Source: Flectonema sp. DT1601
Lineage: Eukaryota > Euglenozoa > Diplonemea > Diplonemida > Diplonemidae
DNA: 64,000 bases
Direction of reading: 5' to 3'
NCBI GenBank assembly: GCA_964019425.1
Contig: OZ025838.1
Location: forward strand, 324,501-388,500
Part shown: positions 51,101-63,100 of the stretch, in pieces
Position numbering within the stretch: the stretch's first letter is position 1
Layout of the letters: every line of letters begins with the position of its first letter
Notes under the pieces: generated by a model
What the model was told of the DNA's origin: nothing
What the model saw: the letters and a program-made list of their open reading frames with translations, nothing else
Database searches by the model: none
Position numbers and translations under genes: made by a program

Positions 51101-54100
51101 TCCACACTAAAGCCAATCACATCTGACATCCACTCTGAACATTACTTAAACCTTCAAATGGATGAAGTAAAACCAAAGATGCTTGATCTTCTCTGTGATC
51201 CAAATGGTCCTTGGGGTAAGCTCATTGTAACAAGGAAGAATGATGATCTTCAGTCTGGTGTTCACAGACCTTGTTCTCACTATGTAGATGCTATTAATTG
51301 TGCAGCTGATCCTGGTTGTATCTTCAGTGCTACAACACTTGTCTGTATTGATTCTCCTTGTACACATTATTGTAATGAAGGTGAGTGTACACTTGATACA
51401 CTTAACCTTTGTGAATGGAATGCTACGACTGGTGATTGCTGGAAAGAAACAGTTTGTGCCCACACCACTCAATCAACTTGTGAACAAGACACTCAAGGAT
51501 GTAATTGGGATCCTACTCGTGATCCACAGTGTGAGAACACTCCTTGTACTTACACAACACAAACTACTTGTGTTCTCGATAGTTTATGTGAGTGGTCTAT
51601 CAATACTCAAACTGGTCAACAGGAATGTACTTTAGTAAAATGTGAACACAACACTACTGCTGAGTGCAACGTTGACTCAGACTGTGAGTGGACAACCAAC
51701 GCCTGTGACGGTCTGCAAGACTGCGAAGAAAAGCGATGCGTTTGGGGTACCCAAGCTCTTTGCCAAGCTGACCCTCATTGTGAGTGGAAAAACAGCCAGT
51801 GTGCCACAAGATACTGCGCTCCTTTCTTGGAGGAAACTTGTTGCAATAAACAAGATGAGTGTAAATGGGACGTTAAAACATCACCAGCTACGTGTGGCGA
51901 TGAGAAATGTCCAACAATTGATAACGCGAATGACTGCAATGCTGACTCTGAGTGCATGTGGACTACCAACTCAACTGGAACACTAAAATGTCTTCCACTC
52001 GACTGCTCTAGGTATGAAGTTGATGACCGCTGTTTATGTGACGCTCACTCTGCATGCTACTGGAAGCCAGGGCCAACTGGTGGTATCTGCACTCAAACAA
52101 GATTTGGTGAATGTCCGACTATGGATGTCGTTATGATGTTCTGTGGGTCTTGGTACATCTCTAGTTCATACGGACTTCACCCAAATGGATACGCTGCCAC
52201 GATAGAAGTAATTAGAGATTGGGCAAAAGGACTCCCTTTGAACGGAGAAGCAGCCAGCGTTGGCATCGGCAGCGACAAAGATAACGGCGGTGTGAGACTT
52301 GGATTAATTCAGTTTGGAGCAAAGTCTCGCATACCTCATGCTAAAACGGTCCCAGTGTCTACGGGTACTGGTGGACGTTTATCTGGTGTCTTCACAGAAT
52401 TGAATAGCGACCTTGATTGGCATCGTAATAATCAATATGGTTTTGGATCTAGATTAGCACAAGGTCTATCTATTGCAGCCAATATGTTAACTAACTTATC
52501 TCCTAATGATGGAAGAATAAAAGTTCTTTTGATCGTTGGGACAAGACGTATGAACGGAGACAACGCCGTCGAGGTATCAAAACTTGTAAACGCAGGAGTG
52601 AAAGTATTTGGTGCTCACTTAAAGAGATCAGCCAGTCCGTCTGCATACGAAACAGATGGATTCGCAGCGATGCAAAAAGTTGTGACCTCCCCTTCAAGTG
52701 AGTACTTGATAACAATTGAGATGGATCAACTTGAACATGCGATCGGTTCACTCTGTGATCCAAATGATGCTTGGGGTCACTTAATAGTCCCTAGTCCTCC
52801 TCTTCCAACAACTGGAATCCACAAGCCATGTCCTGATTACGTAATTAAAGCAAACTGTGAAGGTGACGCTGGTTGCATGTGGTCAGATGCTGGTATTTCT
52901 TGTGTAAACTCTCCTTGTTTAGCAATTTGTGATGAGGCTGAGTGTAATGCCGCAACTCAAAACAACTGTTCGTGGAATGCCACAGCTGGTGAATGTTTCA
53001 CTGAACCAATTCCTGACTGTACTTGTAAGTATAATACTCCTGATCAGAGTTATAATAAATTAAAGTGTGATGAACAATCAGTTTGTGTTTGGAATAATGG
53101 AGTTTGTGAATACGACGAATGTCACGCTGACGCTCCAGGAGGAGTGTGTGCTGCAGGAGGTCAGACCTGCTCACAAGTTGATGCTTCTCCTTGTGAACAT
53201 GATTGGTCTTGTACTTGTCCTCCACCTTCAGTAGGTACTTTAGTTGGTGGGTTGGCTGATTGTATATTGGATGAGTGTACCGCAACTTGTCCAACATGTG
53301 CTGGAACCACTTGTACTGATAAGCAGCAAACTTGTAACGATCCGGACACCTCTGCTTCATCAACAAACGACTGGACCTGCACCTGCGTATCTCCAGCGAC
53401 TGGAGTAGCAACTGCCAACTCTGCCAGCTGTGTCATCGATGAGTGTACCTACACCTGTCCATCATGTGCTGGTACAACTTGTTCTGCTGAAGGTCAGACT
53501 TGTCTTGATCCTAATCAGAATTCTTCAACACTAAATGACTGGACTTGTACCTGTCCTCCACCATCTGGTGCTACAGCAGCTGGTAAGGCGGCAGACTGTA
53601 GAATAAATGAATGTGACACGAAGGGTTCTATTTGTACTGGACAAGGACAGACTTGTGAAGATCCAAATCAATTAGTAGAGGCAGACTGGATGTGTAAATG
53701 TACTCCTCCAACAAATGGATCAGCAATTGGACAAGCAGCAACATGTACACTCGATGAATGTGTTGAGACTTGTGCAACATGTGCTGGTACTACTTGTAGT
53801 GATGCTAATCAAGTTTGTGAGGATACTGACAAGTCAGCATCATCAACTGGTGACTGGACCTGTTCTTGTGTTCCTCCTGCAACTGGTTCAGCAACAGGAA
53901 ATGCTGCTGCTTGTATTGTTGATGAGTGCACTTACTCTTGTCCAACATGTGCTAACACTACCTGCACGAGTCAACAGCAAACTTGTCTTGACTCAGATAA
54001 GAGTGAGAATTCTATTAATGATTGGCAATGTGTTTGCCAGCCTCCTTCTAATTCCACTGCGCTGGGCGCTGCTGCGGTCTGCACAGTTGATGAGTGTAAC

Positions 54101-57100
54101 CTTCATGGTGCAACCTGTACTGGTCAGAATCAGACCTGTAATGACCCTGATGTATTACAAGGAGATGATTGGATGTGTCAATGTGTAGCACCACTAACTG
54201 GATCAGCTACTATGAGTGCTGCTAATTGTTCAATAGATGAATGTGTTGAGACTTGTGCACACTGTGCTGGTGACACCTGTTCTAAAGCAGGTCAGACCTG
54301 CAGTGATCCGAATGCGTCTGATGGTTCAACAATCGATTGGGTTTGCACATGCCCACCTCCATCGAATGGAAGTGCTATCGGAAACACTGCTTCCTGCACT
54401 CTTAACGAGTGTAACGCTACCTGTCCGACATGTGCCGGAACAACTTGTAGTGATGCGGGGCAAACATGTTTTGATGTAAATCAGGATGCCAACTCTTTAA
54501 GTGATTGGGAATGTGTGTGTCCACCTCCAGCTAATGCAACTAAAGTAATTGGAACAGCTAACTGTAGTTTTGATGAATGTACTATTCAAGGATCTGCATG
54601 TGAAGCACACGATCAGACTTGTGTTGATCCTAATCACTTAGTTGATGATGACTGGACTTGTGTTTGTAAACCTCCTGCAGTTGGTAATGCTACTGCTACT
54701 TCAGCTGACTGTGTTCTTGATGAGTGTGTCAAGACTTGTGCAACATGTGCGGGTACCACTTGCAGTGGTGTTGGTCAAACCTGTGAGGACCCAAACATGG
54801 CAGTCAATTCAACTGGTGACTGGGTCTGCACTTGCCCTCCTCCATCAAATGGAACAGCTGTTGCTAACGCCGCGACCTGCATCATTGACGAGTGTACTTA
54901 CACTTGTCTATCATGTGCTGGTGATACTTGCACTAAAGAAGGTCAGACTTGTTTAGATTTAAATAAGGATTCTTCATCACTAAATGATTGGGAGTGTGTT
55001 TGTAAGCCGCCTTCTAATTCTACTGCAGTTGGTACTTCAGCTGTCTGTACTGTTGATGAATGCGTTCTTCACGGAGACACCTGTACCAACCAAAACCAGA
55101 CTTGCACTGATTCAGACCAGCTTCACGGAGACAATTGGATGTGTCAGTGTGTTGCTCCGCTTCAGGGAAATGCTACTGCTGATGCCGCAAATTGTACGAT
55201 CGATGAGTGTGTTGAGACTTGTGCAACCTGTGCAGCAGACACCTGTTCAAAGGAAGGTCAAACTTGCCACGATCCGAATATCGATGATTCGTCAACAGGT
55301 GATTGGGTTTGTACCTGTCCTCCTCCATCGAACGGAAGTGCGATTGCCAACACGGCCACTTGTCAGCTTGATGAGTGCAAGGAGATGTGCGCAACCTGTG
55401 CCGGTACCACCTGCAGTGATGCCACTCAGGAGTGCCGTGACATCAACCAGGACTCCAAGTCTCTCAGTGACTGGGAATGTGTTTGCCCTCCTCCTGCCAA
55501 CGCTACTCAAGTTGCTGGCACCGCTAATTGTAGTTTTGATGAGTGTCAGTTGAAGGGGTCAGCCTGTTCAGCAGCTGGTCAAACATGTGAAGATCCAGGT
55601 CTTCTTGTTGATGATGACTGGTTGTGCAAATGTACACCACCATCAGTTGGACAGAACACTGGAGGTGCTGCTGACTGTGTTCTTGATGAGTGTGTCAAGA
55701 CTTGTGCAACATGTGCGGGTACCACCTGCAGTAGTGTTGGTCAAACCTGTGAGGACCCAAACAAGGCTGAGAACTCTACCAGTGACTGGACATGTACTTG
55801 CCCACCTCCATCAAATGGAACAGCTGTTGCTAACGCCGCGACTTGTGTAATCGATGAGTGTACTTACACTTGTCCTTCATGCGCTGGTACCACCTGCTCA
55901 ACAGCTAACCAGAACTGTCTTGATCTAGACCATTCATCTGCTTCGTTGAATGACTGGAAATGTATTTGTAAGCCACCATCCAATGCGACAGCTGTTGGAC
56001 AGGCAGCTATTTGTGTTGTCAATGAGTGTAACCTTCATGGTTCAACCTGTACTGGTCAGAACCAGACCTGTAATGACCCTGATGAGTTGAATGGTGATGA
56101 TTGGATGTGTTTGTGTACCGCTCCACTTCAGGGAAATGCCACTGCGTCAGCCGCAAATTGTACGATCGATGAGTGTGTTGAGACCTGTGCGACCTGTGCA
56201 GCAGACACCTGTTCAAAGGAAGGTCAATCATGTACTGATCCTGATCACTCTGCTCAGTCAACAGGTGATTGGATTTGTACCTGTCCTCCTCCATCGAACG
56301 GAAGTGCGATTGCCAACACGGCCACTTGTCAGCTTGATGAGTGCAAGGAGATGTGCGCAACCTGTGCCGGTACCACCTGCAGTGATGCCACTCAGGAGTG
56401 CCGTGACATCAACCAGGACTCCAAGTCCCTCAGTGACTGGGAATGTGTTTGCCCTCCTCCTGCCAACGCTACTCAAGTTGCTGGCACCGCTAATTGTAGT
56501 TTTGATGAGTGTCAGTTGAAGGGGTCAGCCTGTTCAGCAGCTGGTCAAACATGTGAAGATCCAGGTCTTCTTGTTGATGATGACTGGTTGTGCAAATGTA
56601 CACCACCATCAGTTGGACAGAACACTGGAGGTGCTGCTGACTGTGTTCTTGATGAGTGTGTCAAGACTTGTGCAACATGTGCGGGTACTACTTGCAGTAG
56701 TGTTGGTCAAACTTGTGAGGACCCAAACAAGGCTGAGAACTCTACCAGTGACTGGACATGTACTTGCCCACCTCCATCAAATGGAACAGCTGTTGCTAAC
56801 GCCGCGACTTGTGTAATCGATGAGTGTACTTACACTTGTCCTTCATGCGCTGGTACCACCTGCTCAACAGCTAACCAGAACTGTCTTGATCTAGACCATT
56901 CATCTGCTTCGTTGAATGACTGGAAATGTATTTGTAAGCCACCATCCAATGCGACAGCTGTTGGACAGGCAGCTATTTGTGTTGTCAATGAGTGCAACCT
57001 TCATGGTTCAACCTGTACTGGTCAGAACCAAACCTGTAATGACCCTGATGAGTTGAACGCTGATGATTGGATGTGTTTGTGTACCGCTCCACTTCAGGGA

Positions 57101-60100
57101 AATGCCACTGTGTCGGCCGCAAATTGTACGATCGATGAGTGTGTTGAGACCTGTGCGACCTGTGCAGCAGACACCTGTTCAAAGGAAGGTCAAACTTGCC
57201 ACGATCCGAATATCGATGATTCGTCAACAGGTGATTGGGTTTGTACCTGTCCTCCTCCATCGAACGGAAGTGCGATTGCCAACACGGCCACTTGTCAGCT
57301 TGATGAGTGCAAGGAGATGTGCGCAACCTGTGCCGGTACCACCTGCAGTGATGCCACTCAGGAGTGCCGTGACATCAACCAGGACTCCAAGTCTCTCAGT
57401 GACTGGGAATGTGTTTGCCCTCCTCCTGCCAACGCTACTCAAGTTGCTGGCACCGCTAATTGTAGTTTTGATGAGTGTCAGTTGAAGGGGTCAGCCTGTT
57501 CAGCAGCTGGTCAAACATGTGAAGATCCAGGTCTTCTTGTTGATGATGACTGGTTGTGCAAATGTACACCACCATCAGTTGGACAGAACACTGGAGGTGC
57601 TGCTGACTGTGTTCTTGATGAGTGTGTCAAGACTTGTGCAACATGTGCGGGTACTACTTGCAGTAGTGTTGGTCAAACTTGTGAGGACCCAAACAAGGCT
57701 GAGAACTCTACCAGTGACTGGACATGTACTTGCCCACCTCCATCAAATGGAACAGCTGTTGCTAACGCCGCGACTTGTGTAATCGATGAGTGTACTTACA
57801 CTTGTCCTTCATGCGCTGGTACCACCTGCTCAACAGCTAACCAGAACTGTCTTGATCTAGACCATTCATCTGCTTCGTTGAATGACTGGAAATGTATTTG
57901 TAAGCCACCATCCAATGCGACAGCTGTTGGACAGGCAGCTATTTGTGTTGTCAATGAGTGTAACCTTCATGGTTCAACCTGTACTGGTCAGAACCAAACC
58001 TGTAATGACCCTGATGAGTTGAATGGTGATGATTGGATGTGTTTGTGTACCGCTCCACTTCAGGGAAATGCCACTGCGTCGGCCGCAAATTGTACGATCG
58101 ATGAGTGTGTTGAGACTTGTGCGACCTGTGCAGCAGACACCTGTTCAAAGGAAGGTCAAACTTGCCACGATCCGAATATCGATGATTCGTCAACAGGTGA
58201 TTGGGTTTGTACCTGTCCTCCTCCATCGAACGGAAGTGCGATTGCCAACACGGCCACTTGTCAGCTTGATGAGTGCAAGGAGATGTGCGCAACCTGTGCC
58301 GGTACCACCTGCAGTGATGCCACTCAGGAGTGCCGTGACATCAACCAGGACTCCAAGTCCCTCAGTGACTGGGAATGTGTTTGCCCTCCTCCTGCCAACG
58401 CTACTCAAGTTGCTGGCACCGCTAATTGTAGTTTTGATGAGTGTCAGTTGAAGGGGTCAGCCTGTTCAGCAGCTGGTCAAACATGTGAAGATCCAGGTCT
58501 TCTTGTTGATGATGACTGGTTGTGCAAATGTACACCACCATCAGTTGGACAGAACACTGGAGGTGCTGCTGACTGTGTTCTTGATGAGTGTGTCAAGACT
58601 TGTGCAACATGTGCGGGTACTACTTGCAGTAGTGTTGGTCAAACTTGTGAGGACCCAAACAAGGCTGAGAACTCTACCAGTGACTGGACATGTACTTGCC
58701 CACCTCCATCAAATGGAACAGCTGTTGCTAACGCCGCGACTTGTGTAATCGATGAGTGTACTTACACTTGTCCTTCATGCGCTGGTACCACCTGCTCAAC
58801 AGCTAACCAGAACTGTCTTGATCTAGACCATTCATCTGCTTCGTTGAATGACTGGAAATGTATTTGTAAGCCACCATCCAATGCGACAGCTGTTGGACAG
58901 GCAGCTATTTGTGTTGTCAATGAGTGTAACCTTCATGGTTCAACCTGTACTGGTCAGAACCAAACCTGTAATGACCCTGATGAGTTGAACGCTGATGATT
59001 GGATGTGTTTGTGTACCGCTCCACTTCAGGGAAATGCCACTGTGTCGGCCGCAAATTGTACGATCGATGAGTGTGTTGAGACCTGTGCGACCTGTGCAGC
59101 AGACACCTGTTCAAAGGAAGGTCAATCATGTACTGATCCTGATCACTCTGCTCAGTCAACAGGTGATTGGATTTGTACCTGTCCTCCACCATCGAACGGA
59201 AGTGCGATTGCCAACACGGCCACTTGTCAGCTTGATGAGTGCAAGGAGATGTGCGCAACCTGTGCCGGTACCACCTGTAGTGATGCCACTCAGACTTGCT
59301 TTGATCAGGATCAGAATTCCAAGTCTCTCAGTGACTGGGAATGTGTTTGCCCTCCTCCTGCTAAGGCGACTGCTGTTATTAGTACCGCTGATTGTAGTTT
59401 TGATGAATGTCAACTTCATGGATCAACTTGTACTGCTGTTGGTCAGACATGTGATGATCCAAACCTATTAAATCAGGGTGACTGGGTGTGTAAATGTACA
59501 CCACCTTCTGTAGGAAATGCGACAGCAAGTATTGCTGACTGTGTTCTTGATGAATGTATTAAAACCTGTCCAACATGTGCTAATGATACTTGTTCTGCTG
59601 CTGGACAGACTTGTCATGATCCAGATACCTCTGAGAAAGTGACTAGTGATTGGACATGTACCTGTCCTCCACCATCAAATGGAACAGCTGTTGCTAACGT
59701 TGCAACTTGTGTAATCGATGAATGTGAATTCACATGTCCATCCTGCGCTAACACAACTTGTAGTGGTGTTGGTCAATTGTGTTTAGATACAGATAAGAGT
59801 GCTGAGAAGTTAAATGATTGGGAATGTATATGTCAGCCACCTTCTAATGCAACAGCTGTTGCACAAACAGCTGTTTGTATTGTAAATGAATGTAACTTAA
59901 ACGGTTCTACTTGCACAGGAGCAGGTCAGACTTGTGATGATCCGCAGCTACTTGTTGATGACGACTGGAAGTGCATTTGCGTTCCTCCATCAGTTGGTTC
60001 GGCTGTCGCTGCTGTTGCCGACTGCGTTCTCGATGAATGTGTCAAGACTTGCGCAACCTGTGCCGGGGATGCCTGCTCAAAGGAGGGGCAGGACTGTGCT

Positions 60101-63100
60101 GATCCAAACACATCTGACAAGTCAACATCTGACTGGGTCTGCACTTGCCCACCTCCTTCACACGGAAGTGCGATTGCCAACACTGCAAGTTGTATTCTTG
60201 ATGAGTGCAAGGAGAGCTGTGCAACCTGTGCTGGTACCACCTGTAGTGATGCCACTCAGGAGTGCCGTGACACCAACCAGGACTCCAAGTCTCTCAGTGA
60301 CTGGGAGTGCATCTGTCCTCCTCCTGCAAACACTACGGCTATTGCAATGGTGGCTGACTGCAGCTTTGATGAATGTACCCTACACGGAGAAACCTGTACC
60401 AATGTTGGTCAGACTTGTGAGGATCCTGGTCCACTGATTGAAGATGATTGGCTGTGCAAGTGTGTTGCTCCTTCTGTTGGGAACAAGGTAGGCGACGTTG
60501 CCGACTGCGTTCTTGATGAATGTGTCAAGACTTGTGCAACTTGTGCCGGAGATGCCTGCTCAAAGGAGGGACAGGACTGTGCTGATCCAAACACATCTGA
60601 CAAGTCAACATCTGACTGGGTCTGCACTTGCCCAATGCCATCGATCGGAAGTGCGATTGCCAACACTGCGAGTTGTATTCTTGATGAGTGCAAGGAGAGC
60701 TGTGCAACCTGTGCCGGTACCACCTGCAGTGATGCCACTCAGGAGTGCCGTGACACCAACCAGGACTCCAAGTCTCTCAGTGACTGGGAGTGCATCTGTC
60801 CTCCTCCTGCAAACACTACGGCTATTGCAATGGTGGCTGACTGCAGCTTTGATGAATGTACCCTGCATGGGGACACCTGTACCAATGTTGGTCAGACTTG
60901 TGAGGATCCTGGTCCACTGATTGAAGATGATTGGCTGTGCAAGTGTGTTGCTCCTTCTGTTGGGAACAAGGTAGGCGACGTTGCCGACTGCGTTCTCGAT
61001 GAATGTGTCAAGACTTGTGCAACTTGTGCCGGAGATGCCTGCTCAAAGGAGGGACAGGACTGTGCTGATCCAAACACATCTGACAAGTCAACATCTGACT
61101 GGGTCTGCACTTGCCCACCTCCTTCACACGGAAGTGCGATTGCCAACACTGCGAGTTGTTCCCTGGATGAGTGTGTGGAGAGCTGCACAACTTGTGCTGG
61201 TACTAACTGTACCGATGCTGGACAGACTTGTCGCGATACCAACCAGGATTCCAAGTCCCTCAGTGACTGGGAGTGCATCTGTCCTCCTCCTGCAAACACC
61301 TCTGCAATTACTGCTGTTGCTGACTGCAGCTTTGATGAATGTACCCTACACGGAGAAACCTGTACCAATGTTGGTCAGACTTGTGAGGATCCTGGTCCAC
61401 TGATTGAAGATGATTGGCTGTGCAAGTGTGTTGCTCCTTCTGTTGGGAACAAGGTAGGCGACGTTGCCGACTGCGTTCTCGATGAATGTGTCAAGACTTG
61501 TGCAACTTGTGCCGGGGATGCCTGCTCAAAGGAGGGACAGGACTGTGCTGATCCAAACACATCTGACAAGTCAACATCTGACTGGGTCTGCACTTGCCCA
61601 CCTCCTTCACACGGAAGTGCGATTGCCAACACTGCGAGTTGTATTCTTGATGAGTGCAAGGAGAGCTGTGCAACCTGTGCCGGTACCACCTGTAGTGATG
61701 CCACTCAGGAGTGCCGTGACACCAACCAGGATTCCAAGTCTCTCAGTGACTGGGAGTGCATCTGTCCTCCTCCTGCAAACACTACGGCTATTGCAATGGT
61801 GGCTGACTGCAGCTTTGATGAATGTACCCTACATGGGGACACCTGTACCAATGTTGGTCAGACTTGTGAGGATCCTGGTCCACTGATTGAAGATGATTGG
61901 CTGTGCAAGTGTGTTGCTCCTTCTGTTGGGAACAAGGTAGGCGACGTTGCTGACTGCGTTCTCGATGAATGTGTCAAGACTTGTGCAACTTGTGCCGGAG
62001 ATGCCTGCTCAAAGGAGGGGCAGGACTGCGCTGATCCAAACACATCTGACAAGTCAACATCTGACTGGGTCTGCACTTGCCCACCTCCTTCACACGGAAG
62101 TGCGATTGCCAACACTGCGAGTTGTATTCTTGATGAGTGCAAGGAGAGCTGTGCAACCTGTGCTGGTACCACCTGTAGTGATGCCACTCAGGAGTGCCGT
62201 GACACCAACCAGGACTCCAAGTCTCTCAGTGACTGGGAGTGTATCTGTCCTCCTCCTGCAAACACTACGGCTATTGCAATGGTGGCTGACTGCAGCTTTG
62301 ATGAATGTACCCTACACGGAGAAACCTGTACCAATGTTGGTCAGACTTGTGAGGATCCTGGTCCACTGATTGAAGATGATTGGCTGTGCAAGTGTGTTGC
62401 TCCTTCTGTTGGGAACAAGGTAGGCGACGTTGCCGACTGCGTTCTTGATGAATGTGTCAAGACTTGTGCAACTTGTGCCGGAGATGCCTGCTCAAAGGAG
62501 GGACAGGACTGTGCTGATCCAAACACATCTGACAAGTCAACATCTGACTGGGTCTGCACTTGCCCAATGCCATCGATCGGAAGTGCGATTGCCAACACTG
62601 CAAGTTGTATTCTTGATGAGTGCAAGGAGATGTGCGCAACCTGTGCCGGTACCACCTGTAGTGATGCCACTCAGGAGTGCCGTGACACCAACCAGGATTC
62701 CAAGTCCCTCAGTGACTGGGAGTGTATCTGTCCTCCTCCTGCAAACACTACGGCTATTGCAATGGTGGCTGACTGCAGCTTTGATGAATGTACCCTGCAT
62801 GGGGACACCTGTACCAATGTTGGTCAGACTTGTGAGGATCCTGGTCCACTGATTGAAGATGATTGGCTGTGCAAGTGTGTTGCTCCTTCTGTTGGGAACA
62901 AGGTAGGCGACGTTGCCGACTGCGTTCTCGATGAATGTGTCAAGACTTGCGCAACCTGTGCCGGAGATGCCTGCTCAAAGGAGGGACAGGACTGTGCTGA
63001 TCCAAACACATCTGACAAGTCAACATCTGACTGGGTCTGCACTTGCCCACCTCCTTCACACGGAAGTGCAATTGCCAACACTGCAAGTTGTATTCTTGAT

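Noticed and set aside
55173-59258. Recurrent minus-strand and alternative plus-frame ORFs in the 966-bp array
   Set aside because: They are shadows of the EGF-like coding frame, which alone has the Cys periodicity and runs without a break.
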